Source: Reinekea forsetii (GTDB lineage: Bacteria > Pseudomonadota > Gammaproteobacteria > Pseudomonadales > Natronospirillaceae). From it: DNA of 64,000 bases. This document shows, in pieces, positions 8,318 to 17,916 of this stretch (positions are counted from its first letter, which is position 1; each line of letters begins with the position of its first letter). The notes beneath the pieces were generated by a model. That model was not told the origin of the DNA and searched no databases. It saw only the letters and a list, made by a program, of their open reading frames with translations. Where the stretch lies: NCBI RefSeq assembly GCF_002795845.1, contig NZ_CP011797.1, positions 2,441,501-2,505,500 of the forward strand, in the 5' to 3' direction. The translations under genes were made by a program, and so were the position numbers.

Positions 8318-9556
8318 CTAGGAGTTGCGCCGCCGTAATACCGTATCGATATAGCTTTGTGACGCAAATGGCATCCCTACATCGGCGTGGGTCGCCTCGC
8401 TTAAGTACCAGCGATGCTCCAAAATTTCATGAAAGATTTCAGCGTCATCGAGACCACCTTTCAATTCTATAGGGATATTCTGTACCGATGGGTTAAATAT
8501 TTCCGAAATCCAGCGATAGGCCGCAACGGGTAAGGGAACGTCACGACCTTCCTGCTCGGAGAGGGTAATTCGATAGCGATTCAAACTATTCAGCAACCGC
8601 CGAGCCTGATTCTCCTGCACCTGAAACCCAGTTAAAGCGGCCAAGCGACGCTTATGATGCCAGTGCTCAACCACACGCGGCACCATGCGCACCTGCTTGC
8701 CGTCATCAACGGTGGTAATTTCCATCTCTTCGACATCGAAACCTAGATCGTTAAGTCGACTAATGCGTTTTTCGATCAAAAACTGATCTTCTGGATTGAA
8801 TATTTCAAAATGCGTGAGCTCAGCCCACAAGTTGTTGTAGCGATCCAATAAGGAGTCTGCCAGGTCAACGGGATCCATTTGGCCGGGCAATCCGAATGAT
8901 GCCTCGATGTCCATCAGATCCCCGGCTATATTGGTATGCGCCAGGTCCAAATCGTGCTCCCGACGACGATCGGTGAGTTCATCGAGCAATTCGCCGGTTT
9001 CGGCGTCGACCAGATAGGCTGCCATCAGCCCGGCATCGCGTTTGAAAAGCGCATTCGAAAAAGAACAGTCGCCCCAATAAAAGCCGGATAAGTGCAGGCG
9101 GACTAGCAGTTCGGCCAAGGCATCAAGCATTTGATGCATTTGCTTCGGTGAAATGCCCTGCTGAACGATATTACGATAGGGTAAGGCGCCCACCATATAG
9201 TTGGTTATCAACAGGCCACGGTTGTGCAGATCCACGGTCCTGGGTTTGGCGACCGACAAATAGGTTGAGCCACTGACATTTTCATCACGATTGGTAACCA
9301 GGCCCACGGGCTCAACCACCGGCAAGCCAAGTTCCTGCAATTCTCGCAACAGTCGATATTCTTTTTGCGCGATGGGCGTTGATAATTCTTTTAACGCATA
9401 AACCTGGTCTTTGTGCGAAATAAACTTGACCACATTGCGATGAATACCGCGCGCCACTTCGACAAAGTACTCTTCCGGCCAATCGTTAAGGTGTCGCGAC
9501 CAGGGTAGGCGCAAATCGGTGAAGTAGTGGCTCGGTGACGCTATTTGAAATTTCAT
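8318..9556 (-). CDS. DUF4032 protein with a kinase-like (Kdo/WaaP-type) fold
   Basis: The product is 412 residues and apparently cytoplasmic. The N-terminal half shows kinase landmarks. QVYALKELS carries a VAIK-like lysine, EYRLLRELQELGLPVVEPVG follows, and the catalytic-loop-like HLSGFYWGDCSFSNALF has Asp and Asn. AYLVDAETGEL would supply the DFG-like aspartate. The C-terminal half (RRLLNSLNRYRI and similar) is the rest of the DUF4032 region, best known from Actinobacteria. The substrate is unknown. ATG 9556 is chosen because GAGG stands 6 bases upstream, rather than an ATG 42 bases earlier. It is not obviously in an operon: an ABC ATPase gene with its own terminator lies upstream. Confidence 0.75.
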   Translation of the reverse strand: MKFQIASPSHYFTDLRLPWSRHLNDWPEEYFVEVARGIHRNVVKFISHKDQVYALKELSTPIAQKEYRLLRELQELGLPVVEPVGLVTNRDENVSGSTYLSVAKPRTVDLHNRGLLITNYMVGALPYRNIVQQGISPKQMHQMLDALAELLVRLHLSGFYWGDCSFSNALFKRDAGLMAAYLVDAETGELLDELTDRRREHDLDLAHTNIAGDLMDIEASFGLPGQMDPVDLADSLLDRYNNLWAELTHFEIFNPEDQFLIEKRISRLNDLGFDVEEMEITTVDDGKQVRMVPRVVEHWHHKRRLAALTGFQVQENQARRLLNSLNRYRITLSEQEGRDVPLPVAAYRWISEIFNPSVQNIPIELKGGLDDAEIFHEILEHRWYLSEATHADVGMPFASQSYIDTVLRRRNS

Positions 9557-9695
9557 GACGACCTCAAAGATGAAACACAGGGCTAAATAAGAGCCCACAA
9601 CCTAGACACGAAGGCAGCGCCAGAGTATAGGTTTTTTAACGGTAGAGCTCAAAGGGTTCAGCACGGGTCGCCGATTCACAAAACGCTCAGGCATT

Positions 9696-9719
9696 AAAAA
9701 AGCCGACATGGGCCGGCTT
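9696..9719 (-). terminator. Rho-independent terminator after the sugar ABC ATPase gene
   Basis: On the minus strand AAGCCGGC and GTCGGCTT form a short GC-rich hairpin, and six T residues follow. It lies 27 bases past the ATPase stop codon. Confidence 0.75.
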
Positions 9720-9745
9720 CAAGTCATAATAATGTGCCTGAACGA

Positions 9746-10840
9746 CTAGAGGCGTTGATCCGTTTCGCCGTCGAACAGATGCAATTTATCGGTATTGATA
9801 TGTAATTCTAGGTTGTTGCCCAGCTGCGGTGTGCGGTGCACATCCATCTTGGCAATAAAGGGCTTCTTCTCACTGCTCATCGTCATATGAACGACAACTT
9901 CATGACCCAAAGTCTCAATAATGGTCACTTTACCGGCGATCGACGCGGTGTTCTTCCATTCGTGCTCAGCCGCATCGCGGACATGCTCTGGACGGAAACC
10001 AACATAGACTTCCTTACCCTTACGGGCCTCGATGCCCGCTTTCCAGAAGGCCGGTGCGGCAATGGTCACGTCGGTATGAGAGAGGGTTTTGCCATCATCA
10101 GATACTTTCATCTTGATGATATTCATGTTCGGCGTGCCAATGAACTGAGCGACAAAGACATTCGCGGGCGTGTCATATAGGTCTAAGGGGGTACCGACCT
10201 GGCGCAGGTTACCATCGTGCAACACCGCGATGCGATCGCCCATGGTCATGGCTTCAACCTGGTCATGGGTTACATAGACCGAGGTAATGCCAAGGCGCTT
10301 CTGTAGGTTGGCAATTTCGGCGCGCATTTGCACCCGCAATTCGGCATCCAGGTTTGACAACGGCTCGTCAAACAAAAACACCGACGGCTTGCGCACAATT
10401 GCTCGACCCAAGGCGACCCGTTGACGCTGGCCACCGGACAAGGCTTTGGGTTTACGATCGAGCAGTTGCGCCAAGCCTAGAGTGTCCGCGGCTTCGGTAA
10501 CCAAACGATCAATTTCATCTTTCGCCATCTTGCGTAAGCGCAAACCGAAGGCGATATTTTCATAAACGGTCATATGGGGATAGAGCGCATAGCTCTGAAA
10601 CACCATGGCAACATCGCGATCTTTCGGGTGAACGGTGTTAACAACCCGATCACCAATATAGAGTTTACCGTCGGTTATTTCTTCTAAACCGGCAATCATA
10701 CGTAGGGTGGTAGATTTACCACAACCGGAAGGTCCGACTAAAACCATGAATTCTTTATCACGGATTTCGAGGTCTAAACCCTTGATGATATTTACATCAC
10801 CATAGCTTTTAATTACGTTTTCAAACTTAATACTGGCCAT
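9746..10840 (-). CDS. Sugar ABC transporter ATP-binding protein (UgpC/MalK/MsmX family)
   Basis: This is a cytoplasmic ATPase that powers a carbohydrate importer of the MalK type. Walker A is GPSGCGKST (36-44), the Q-loop is VFQSYALYPHMTVYENI, the signature is LSGGQRQRVALGRA, Walker B is FLFDEPLSNLD and the switch His is in VTHDQVEAMTMGD. The C-terminal third is the regulatory OB/TOBE domain of this family. No permease or binding-protein gene is adjacent, so it is an orphan that may serve transporters encoded elsewhere, as MsmX does. It is separated from malQ by 302 bp containing a HexR-like box, and has its own terminator. Which sugar it serves cannot be read from the sequence. Confidence 0.9.
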   Translation of the reverse strand: MASIKFENVIKSYGDVNIIKGLDLEIRDKEFMVLVGPSGCGKSTTLRMIAGLEEITDGKLYIGDRVVNTVHPKDRDVAMVFQSYALYPHMTVYENIAFGLRLRKMAKDEIDRLVTEAADTLGLAQLLDRKPKALSGGQRQRVALGRAIVRKPSVFLFDEPLSNLDAELRVQMRAEIANLQKRLGITSVYVTHDQVEAMTMGDRIAVLHDGNLRQVGTPLDLYDTPANVFVAQFIGTPNMNIIKMKVSDDGKTLSHTDVTIAAPAFWKAGIEARKGKEVYVGFRPEHVRDAAEHEWKNTASIAGKVTIIETLGHEVVVHMTMSSEKKPFIAKMDVHRTPQLGNNLELHINTDKLHLFDGETDQRL

Positions 10841-10987
10841 CTGTGTTCACTCTTTTATCGTCGTTTGAAGCGTTGCTCGCCAGTATCTAGACTGGGAGCC
10901 CATGCGGCGATTACCCAAAGGTAAATAAGCCTATATCGCCATTTTGTAGTTTTATTACAGCTTGATATCCAATGGACTCATTATAGA

Positions 10988-11002
10988 CGTAATTATACTA
11001 CC
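10988..11002. promoter_or_regulatory. HexR-like operator upstream of the orphan sugar ABC ATPase
   Basis: CGTAATTATACTACC matches the HexR palindrome pattern TGTARTNNNAYTACA with mismatches at the two ends. It is nearly identical to the box in the zwf-hexR gap at 19474-19488. It lies in the 302-bp gap between the malQ stop and the ATPase start, 148 bases before the ATPase ATG. The rest of that gap (10841-11142) shows no gene. Confidence 0.6.
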
Positions 11003-11142
11003 AAATGCAAGTATAAATTCACAACAGCTGACCCAAGTCATGGTGCCTAGATTAACAAACCGAGGAAATTCATAGGCTGTAGCGGGTCGAGGCGGTGAAA
11101 CATTTAGCCGGAATCGACGCGAGGGCCGAAGCGTTACCGCCA

Positions 11143-13335
11143 CTAAAGCTGACGCAAGCCGGTAATATCACGACAAAATTGTTGAATATCGGACTGGGCA
11201 AACAATTCTTGGCTACTTCGGTCCAGTTTGCGTCGCCAATTGGGATACTCATGACTGGTACCGGGAATGTTGACCGGCTTATTGATCATCATCATATCTT
11301 CAAGCTGGATCGCCACTATTTGCGAGCGACTCGAGGCCAGTTGTTTATGGATGGCAAAGCACAGCGCCTGCGTCATGGCTGCTAAATCTGCTGGATCGAG
11401 GCTGACCCCCTGGGGTAGGCGGCCGTGCTTCTGTAATAACGCGAGAATCAGGCCTTTGGCCTGTTCACGGCGGGCCTGCTCGTCGACAAAATCCTCGTCG
11501 GTGGCGAACATATTTAACTGGTTGCGCAGATCCAAGTCGCTCTTGTTCCAAAAAGCCCTGACGGTCGGCATATCATGGTTGCAGACGATTGCCAGCGCCT
11601 TGCTGGCGTAGTCTTGTGGTTCGGTACAGACGACGCCGTCCATTTCAAAATAAAACACCTTATTGGAATAGAGCTCGGCTTGAGGAAAGAACGCCGTCAC
11701 CTCTTCCGGCACGGTGCCCAAATCTTCGGCAATAACCATACATTGGTTGCGCTGAGACTCGAGTGTCAGGATTCCCAGCAAATCGAACAGGTCGTAATAA
11801 ACATACGCCCCAAATGCAGCTGTTTTGCCTGGCGGGCACCACCACAGACGCAACAGAGCCAAAGCATGATCGATCCGTAACGCGCCACAGGCACGCATGT
11901 TATTGCGCAATAAGGTAATAAAGGTTTGATATCCTTCCTGCTTCAGTTTAATCGGGTCCAGCGGTGGCAGCCCCCAATTCTGACCATTGGGACCCAAGGC
12001 ATCGGGTGGTGCACCGACCGCCGCGCTCAGGCAAAAATTCTCTTTATTGCTCCAGACCTCGGCACCGCCACGGTCGGCACCGACCGCCAAATCTCGATAT
12101 AGGCCAATTTTCATGCCCAGGTCCTTGGCTAACTGGTTAACGTTTTGCAGCTGCTCATCGGCAATGAATTGCAAATAAGTCCAATAGTTCAGTTCCCGTT
12201 CGTGCTCGGCGGCAAACTCGGCCACCGCCTCGGAGCGATAATCTTGATAGGCCTCGGGCCAAACTGGCCAGCCCCATGCGTTAATATCAAGGGCTTTAAA
12301 ATGCGCCAACAAGGCATCAAAGAGGACATGATTGCGTAATGGCTCGCCCTGGGAGCGAACAAATTCATTGTACGATCGCTCACGTGCAGTGCCTTTGCCA
12401 AGATGATTTTTGCAGAAGAGTGCAAAAAGCGCTTCAAAAAATTCAAACTTTAACGCACTCACCCCGGCATAGTCGACATCGTCACAGGCGCGTAAAGCGG
12501 TTACGCGGGCAGCAAAGGTTTTAGTGGTTATTTTTCGTTGCAGGGCCGGTGACGCTAGAAATTCCGGTACATCGGGTATGTTGGTGTACAGGACATTTAA
12601 AAAGCTGCGATTCGACGGGCTATAAGGGCTGCAATGATCAGGGCTAATGGGGTATAGGGCATGGATTGGATTCAAGCCAATAACATCGGCACCGGCGCTG
12701 GCCATATCGCGAATCAGTTGCGCTAAATCGCCGAAATCTCCCATGCCCCAATTGGACTCAGAGCGCAGGGTGTAGAGCTGAATCGCAGTTCCCCAGGTCT
12801 TATCCCCGCGCCGCATCGGCTCGCTGTGATAACTGGTTTTCGGGGTCACAATCAGCGGCGAGGTCATTGTGGATTCACCGACACTAACTTGAATCTGATG
12901 GTAACCCAAGGGCAAATCCATGGGCAACGGCAGAATACGCCGCACATGTTGAATGTGACCCATCCAATAATCGCCGGTCTGGTTTAGGCCGTCCAAATGA
13001 AAGGACCCCTCAAGCCGTGAGCCCGTTTCACAGGTGATGGACCAATGGCCCGCCTGACTCAACTCGTAATTTTTAACATAGATATTGATGCCCCAGTAAT
13101 CTCTTAGCGGCGACAATACGGTAATAGGTTCCAGTAACTGATTCCATTGGTGGGTATCGAGCTGCCAGGCATCGTGGGCTAGCTTTGCTTCGTCCTCAAG
13201 CTCGTAACCCATGGCACTGAGAATTAATTCAATATTTTCGAATGGAACCTGTGCCTCATTGCCTTGATAATCAACAAAGCTGGTGGAAATTTTGCGTAGA
13301 TGAGCAATTTTTGAAGCCAGCTCATAGTTCGCCAT
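11143..13335 (-). CDS. malQ: 4-alpha-glucanotransferase (amylomaltase, GH77)
   Basis: MalQ transfers alpha-1,4-glucan segments between maltodextrins and releases glucose in the cytoplasm. At 730 residues it is the long proteobacterial type with an N-terminal accessory region of about 150 residues. The catalytic core shows WGTAIQLYTLRSESNWGMGD, the catalytic region ALRIDHALALLRLWW (nucleophile Asp), VIAEDLGTVPEEV (acid/base Glu) and CNHDMPTVRAFW. AAGGAG stands 7 bases before the ATG. Glucose released here could feed the glk-zwf-edd-eda operon upstream on the same strand. Confidence 0.95.
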   Translation of the reverse strand: MANYELASKIAHLRKISTSFVDYQGNEAQVPFENIELILSAMGYELEDEAKLAHDAWQLDTHQWNQLLEPITVLSPLRDYWGINIYVKNYELSQAGHWSITCETGSRLEGSFHLDGLNQTGDYWMGHIQHVRRILPLPMDLPLGYHQIQVSVGESTMTSPLIVTPKTSYHSEPMRRGDKTWGTAIQLYTLRSESNWGMGDFGDLAQLIRDMASAGADVIGLNPIHALYPISPDHCSPYSPSNRSFLNVLYTNIPDVPEFLASPALQRKITTKTFAARVTALRACDDVDYAGVSALKFEFFEALFALFCKNHLGKGTARERSYNEFVRSQGEPLRNHVLFDALLAHFKALDINAWGWPVWPEAYQDYRSEAVAEFAAEHERELNYWTYLQFIADEQLQNVNQLAKDLGMKIGLYRDLAVGADRGGAEVWSNKENFCLSAAVGAPPDALGPNGQNWGLPPLDPIKLKQEGYQTFITLLRNNMRACGALRIDHALALLRLWWCPPGKTAAFGAYVYYDLFDLLGILTLESQRNQCMVIAEDLGTVPEEVTAFFPQAELYSNKVFYFEMDGVVCTEPQDYASKALAIVCNHDMPTVRAFWNKSDLDLRNQLNMFATDEDFVDEQARREQAKGLILALLQKHGRLPQGVSLDPADLAAMTQALCFAIHKQLASSRSQIVAIQLEDMMMINKPVNIPGTSHEYPNWRRKLDRSSQELFAQSDIQQFCRDITGLRQL

Positions 13336-13663
13336 CGGTCACTCCTTAGGACATTTGATTTACGGCGGAGTGCTCGATCACAATCACTCTTGATTCGCCC
13401 TATCGTATTTGCCCGACAGTGTAGAGTAGAGCTTCAGAAAGTACGCCTTGAAAAGGATCCAACTGGGAAGGATTTTCAACCAGGTGGAGTTCGGGCTTTT
13501 GGTATCGACTGATAGTGCGCGCTTAGCAGCCAAACGTGACCACCTCAGCAAGCCCGGGTGCCGCTGAACTAGCGCAATGCAGCTCGGAAAACGGTGACCG
13601 GCAAGCCAGCTTGATGTGGTGCATGGGTTACCTGCCAGCACTTGTTTCAACCGGTTAAGCCAG
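13336..13663. other. 328-bp gap between eda and malQ with no supported gene
   Basis: An 88-codon minus-strand frame (13384-13650, TTG start) is open here. It has no ribosome site, no recognised domain and an unusual composition, so it is not called. A weak inverted repeat (GGTTAA/TTAAACC) lies at 13654-13671, just past the eda stop, without a T tail. The region must hold the malQ promoter, but no convincing -35/-10 pair stands out. Confidence 0.4.
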
Positions 13664-14290
13664 TTAAACCAAAAAACAGGCTTGCCGGGCCAATGCCTCT
13701 ATTCGGTCCCAGTCTTGTTCTGCGAGTGCATCCGATGGTACCAGCCAGGAGCCACCGACACAGGTAACATTGTCTAGGGCTAAATAGTCTTTAAAGTTTT
13801 TTACTGAAATGCCACCCGTTGGGCAGAAACGAACCTTGGGAAAGGGGCCGGCAAAGGATTTTAGGGCCGCTGTGCCACCTGCCGCTTCGGCTGGGAAAAA
13901 CTTAAAATGCTCATACCCTAACTCCAAGCCTTGCATCATCTCCGAGACGGTTGCGATCGCCGGTAGGAAAGGCAGCTCGACCCGTTTGCCTTCGGCCAGC
14001 AGCGCCGGTGTGGCGCCCGGGCTGATCGCGAAATCGGCGCCGATGCGCACCAACTCGTGGAGCTGCTCGACTCGGGTTACAGTACCTGCGCCGACGATAA
14101 CGCCCGCGACGGTTTTCATCGCCTCAATCACCGCCATGGCATTGGCCGTGCGCAAGGTGACTTCCAATACGTTTAAGCCACCGGCTTTCAGCGCCTGCGC
14201 TAGTGGGATGGCATCCTCGACTCGCTCCACGGCCAACACCGGCATTACCGGATAGGCCTGGGTCATTATATCTTCAAGCGTATAGTTCAT
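13664..14290 (-). CDS. eda: 2-keto-3-deoxy-6-phosphogluconate (KDPG) aldolase
   Basis: Eda splits KDPG into pyruvate and glyceraldehyde 3-phosphate, the last step of the Entner-Doudoroff pathway. The 208-residue protein is a class I aldolase. The Schiff-base Lys130 is in HFKFFPAE, the catalytic Glu43 in VLEVTLRT, and the phosphate-binding turn in CPTGGISVKN. It is the last gene of the leftward zwf-pgl-edd-glk-eda series, 54 bases after glk. Confidence 0.97.
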   Translation of the reverse strand: MNYTLEDIMTQAYPVMPVLAVERVEDAIPLAQALKAGGLNVLEVTLRTANAMAVIEAMKTVAGVIVGAGTVTRVEQLHELVRIGADFAISPGATPALLAEGKRVELPFLPAIATVSEMMQGLELGYEHFKFFPAEAAGGTAALKSFAGPFPKVRFCPTGGISVKNFKDYLALDNVTCVGGSWLVPSDALAEQDWDRIEALARQACFLV

Positions 14291-14344
14291 TCAGCAATTC
14301 TCTTATTTTGTTATTGACCAACATTCGGCTGACCAAGACTCTTA

Positions 14345-15355
14345 TCAGTCCCACAATTTATAGTTGACGCGTTGGTTTAACACGGCGGCCGAGCCTAATA
14401 GACCAGGTTGTTTGGCGACCACCACATAGGTGGGTATGGGGGTCACGAAACCGGATAGGCGTGCCTTGTCATCGAAGCGGCTGCGAAATTCACTCTGCGC
14501 AAAGAAATCGATAAAGCGCGGAATAATACCCCCGGTGATATAGAGACCCCCTTTAGCGCCAAGAGTTAGGGCAACATCCCCGGCATAGCTGCCGACTATT
14601 GCGCAAAATTGCGCCAAAGCCTGGCTGCAGATCGGGTCTGTTTGCGCCACCGCTGCGGTGGAAATTTCCGGGGCGGTTAAGAATTTTTCGGCGCCCTGCA
14701 TGGCCGTCAAGGCGCTGTATATGTTCTCCAAACCCATACCGGAAATAAGTCGTTCATTTGAAACGCGGCTGTATTTTTTCAACAAGAAACGCAGAATGTC
14801 AATTTCAGTCTCGGTGGTCGGTGCATAGTGTGCATGCCCCCCTTCGGTCTCCAGGGTGACCGGGCCGACCGCACTGAACGCTAGCGCCGCGAGACCCAAG
14901 CCGGTGCCCGGGCCGGTTACGGCGATGGGCATACCCTTAACCGCCGCGCCGGGGCCGACCTGGATCAAATCGGCTTCATCGAGATGCGGAATGGCATTGG
15001 CCAGGGCGTTGTAATCGTTGATAAACTTTAGGCTGGTCAAACCCGTGGCCGCCTTCAATTCCGAGACCTTGAAGGCCCAGGTATGGTTGGTCATACTGAT
15101 CTGATCTTGATCCGTCGGGCAGGCGATGGCCATCACTGCATGGGCCGGACGGGCATAGCCTTTGGCGGGGCCCGACAGATAGGCTTCTATTGCGTCACCA
15201 ATGGTGGCGTAATGCGCACCATTTAAGGCCGTAGGCGCAATCAATTCGGCTTCACGAATGACCAGTTCCTGACCCGCCGCCAAGGTGTGTATCGGTGCCA
15301 AGGCAAAACGCGCATTGGTGCCGCCAATATCGGCAATTAGACCTAATTCTTGCAT
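14345..15355 (-). CDS. glk: Glucokinase
   Basis: Glk phosphorylates cytoplasmic glucose with ATP to glucose 6-phosphate, supplying Zwf. It has 336 residues of the proteobacterial hexokinase-fold type. ADIGGTNARFAL (8-19) binds ATP phosphate, KFINDYNALANAIPHL carries the catalytic Asp, and VTGPGTGLGLA and YITGGIIPRF are the other family signatures. The ATG is three bases past the edd stop, and the ribosome site GAGGAG lies inside the last edd codons, so the two are tightly coupled. Confidence 0.96.
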   Translation of the reverse strand: MQELGLIADIGGTNARFALAPIHTLAAGQELVIREAELIAPTALNGAHYATIGDAIEAYLSGPAKGYARPAHAVMAIACPTDQDQISMTNHTWAFKVSELKAATGLTSLKFINDYNALANAIPHLDEADLIQVGPGAAVKGMPIAVTGPGTGLGLAALAFSAVGPVTLETEGGHAHYAPTTETEIDILRFLLKKYSRVSNERLISGMGLENIYSALTAMQGAEKFLTAPEISTAAVAQTDPICSQALAQFCAIVGSYAGDVALTLGAKGGLYITGGIIPRFIDFFAQSEFRSRFDDKARLSGFVTPIPTYVVVAKQPGLLGSAAVLNQRVNYKLWD

Positions 15356-15358
15356 GCA

Positions 15359-17185
15359 CTACTCCTCAAAATCTTCAAAACGAAATACGGTAGCACCCTC
15401 TTCCGGCGTACTGACGGCCATGCGCATATGGGCAAACAACTCACGGCCAACGCCAAAGTGGCTGGCCGATAAATCGGCCGAGGCGAGACTGCGGCGGCTG
15501 AGTTCTTGTTCTGTCAGACGAACCGCTAAAACGCCGGTATGGGTGTTTAAATAGATTATATCGCCCTCTTGAATACGGGCCAACGGACCGCCTATGGCGG
15601 CTTCCGGCGACACGTGAATGGCCGCAGGCACCTTGCCGGAGGCACCGCTCATACGGCCATCCGTTACCAGGCCGACCTTATAGCCCTTGTCCTGCAATAC
15701 GCCGAGCAACGGTGTCAACTTGTGCAACTCTGGCATGCCGTTGGCTTTTGGACCCTGAAAACGGACCACGACCATGCAATCCCGATCGAGTTGCCCTGCG
15801 TCAAAGGCCGCCTGCAAGTCGTGCTGGCTGTCAAAGATAACCGCGGGAGCCTCAATGATTTTCTGAGTTTCTTTAAGCGCTGAGCTCTTGATTACACCGA
15901 TACCCAAATTGCCATCCAAGACCTGCAGGCCACCTTCCAAACTAAAGGGTTCGGTAATGGGCCGAACGATGTCCTTATTGAGCGATGCCACGGTGCCGGC
16001 CTTAAACACAACCTGGCCGGCCTCGATAAAGGGCTCTTGGGTATAGCGATGCAGGCCCTGACCCATAATGGTGGTCACGTCCTCATGCAGCAAATCGCCC
16101 TCGAGCAATTGGCCGATGACATAGGGCAAACCCCCGGCAGCGTGGAAATGATTCACATCGGCCATACCGTTGGGGTAGACCCGTGCAATCGAGGGTACAA
16201 TTTTCGACAGATCGGCAAAATCTTGCCAAGTCAAAATAATGCCTGCGGCACGCGCCATAGCAATCAGGTGAATGGTCAGGTTGGTGGATCCACCCGTCGC
16301 ATGCAGACCGACAATGCCGTTAACAAAGGCCTTTTCAGTGAGGATGGCATAGAGCGGTGTGTACTGACCATTCTGCCGTGTGATGCGCAAAACTTGACTG
16401 GTGGCTTCGGCGGTCAACAGGTCGCGCAGTGAATTTTCCGGATTGACAAAGCTACTGCCCGGCAGATGCAAGCCCATAATCTCCATCAACATCTGATTGG
16501 TGTTGGCTGTGCCATAAAAGGTGCAGGTGCCGGCACTGTGGTACGAATCCGATTCGGCCTGTAACAACTCATCACGGCCCACCTTACCCTGAGCATATTC
16601 TTGGCGAATGCGGGCTTTTTCGTCGTTGGGCAAACCGCTCGGCATGGGCCCGGCTGGGACAAAAATAGTGGGCAAATAGCCAAAGCGCAGAGCACCCATG
16701 ACCAGACCGGGGACGATCTTATCGCATACGCCCAAATACATCGCCGCGTCGAACATGTTGTGCGACAGGCCAATGGCCGCCGACATGGCGATGTTGTCTC
16801 GACTGAACAGGCTCAGCTCCATCCCCGGCTGACCCTGAGTCACGCCATCGCACATGGCCGCGGTGGCGCCGGCTACTTGGGCGGTGCAGCCCATCTCACC
16901 TGCCGCCTGTTTAATGATGGCCGGAAAACGCTGGTAGGGCTGGTGCGCGCTGAGCATATCGTTATAGGAGGTAATGATGCCGATATGAGCCGCGTTCATC
17001 ATTTTAATGGTGTTTTTGGTTGCCGGCTCGCAGGCGGCAAAGCCGTGCGCCAGATTGCCACAGGACAGTTGCTTGCGATCGGGGATGTTATCGCCTGCCT
17101 GCTGCATCCTGGCCAAATATTTGGCTCGGGATTTGGCACTGCGCGCGACGATTCGATCGGTAATTTTCTGTACGGTGAGGCTCAT
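15359..17185 (-). CDS. edd: 6-phosphogluconate dehydratase
   Basis: Edd dehydrates 6-phosphogluconate to KDPG and carries an oxygen-sensitive iron-sulfur cluster. The 608-residue length and the cluster cysteines in [23 protein letters not shown] and [10 protein letters not shown] are those of the IlvD/Edd family. [20 protein letters not shown] is the C-terminal signature, and its Edd-type form separates it from dihydroxyacid dehydratase, as does the operon. It lies between pgl (16-base gap) and glk (3-base gap). Confidence 0.97.
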   Translation of the reverse strand: MSLTVQKITDRIVARSAKSRAKYLARMQQAGDNIPDRKQLSCGNLAHGFAACEPATKNTIKMMNAAHIGIITSYNDMLSAHQPYQRFPAIIKQAAGEMGCTAQVAGATAAMCDGVTQGQPGMELSLFSRDNIAMSAAIGLSHNMFDAAMYLGVCDKIVPGLVMGALRFGYLPTIFVPAGPMPSGLPNDEKARIRQEYAQGKVGRDELLQAESDSYHSAGTCTFYGTANTNQMLMEIMGLHLPGSSFVNPENSLRDLLTAEATSQVLRITRQNGQYTPLYAILTEKAFVNGIVGLHATGGSTNLTIHLIAMARAAGIILTWQDFADLSKIVPSIARVYPNGMADVNHFHAAGGLPYVIGQLLEGDLLHEDVTTIMGQGLHRYTQEPFIEAGQVVFKAGTVASLNKDIVRPITEPFSLEGGLQVLDGNLGIGVIKSSALKETQKIIEAPAVIFDSQHDLQAAFDAGQLDRDCMVVVRFQGPKANGMPELHKLTPLLGVLQDKGYKVGLVTDGRMSGASGKVPAAIHVSPEAAIGGPLARIQEGDIIYLNTHTGVLAVRLTEQELSRRSLASADLSASHFGVGRELFAHMRMAVSTPEEGATVFRFEDFEE

Positions 17186-17201
17186 GGAGATCTCCGGTTA
17201 G

Positions 17202-17897
17202 TTAGCTGGCAAAGAAGATGGCCAACGGGCTCTGCTCTTGTTTTAACACACTGCGCACCGGCAGCGACTCAATCGGACCGTCTTGCCAGGCTTCGGTTAA
17301 CACGTCTAACTTGGCATCACCGGTCAGATGCAAAACCAACCAGCGGCTGGCTAAGATCCGCTGTAAGGTTAGCGTCATCCGAGCGTGAGGGGCGGTGAGT
17401 GGCAAGGTGGCGCAACAGGGCTGAGGATTGGTCAAATCGAGACAATCGCTTAGGGTAGCGGCACCCGGGAAAAACGAGGCAGTGTGGCCATCTTCACCCA
17501 TGCCCAAGACCACCACGCTGAACTGCTCAGGCAAGACTGACAAACTAACGCTCAGCTCCGCAAGCGCATCCTTAGGGTGCTCGTGCTCGGTTTTCAAGGC
17601 GATAAAACGGGCTGCTGCGGCATGGTGGATCAGGAGATTTTCGCGCACCAGCCTCTCGTTGCTGGCCTCGTCGGCCTTATCGACCCAGCGTTCATCGACC
17701 AGGGTCACCCAAACATGGGGCCAATCGATATCGGCTCGACTGAGACGTTGCAGTAGATCGACCGGCGTGCGCCCACCGGACACGGCGAGGCTGGCCACGC
17801 CGAAGGCCAGCAGGTCGGCGCTTAGACGCGCGACTATTTGCTCCGACAACTGCTGGGTTAGGCTGTCTCGATCTGGAAAAATCTGCGGTGTAATCAT
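17202..17897 (-). CDS. pgl: 6-phosphogluconolactonase (DevB/SOL type)
   Basis: Pgl hydrolyses 6-phosphogluconolactone, made by Zwf, to 6-phosphogluconate. The 231-residue protein shows the NagB-fold signatures ASLAVSGGRTPVDLLQRL, TLVDERWVDKADEASNERL and VVLGMGEDGHTASFFPG, the last holding the catalytic His. It sits 19 bases after zwf and 16 bases before edd, in pathway order. Confidence 0.96.
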   Translation of the reverse strand: MITPQIFPDRDSLTQQLSEQIVARLSADLLAFGVASLAVSGGRTPVDLLQRLSRADIDWPHVWVTLVDERWVDKADEASNERLVRENLLIHHAAAARFIALKTEHEHPKDALAELSVSLSVLPEQFSVVVLGMGEDGHTASFFPGAATLSDCLDLTNPQPCCATLPLTAPHARMTLTLQRILASRWLVLHLTGDAKLDVLTEAWQDGPIESLPVRSVLKQEQSPLAIFFAS

Positions 17898-17916
17898 CGC
17901 GCTTAGAGCTCCTTAA

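Noticed and set aside
13384-13650. 88-codon minus-strand frame between eda and malQ
   Set aside because: TTG start without a ribosome site, odd composition and no recognisable domain.
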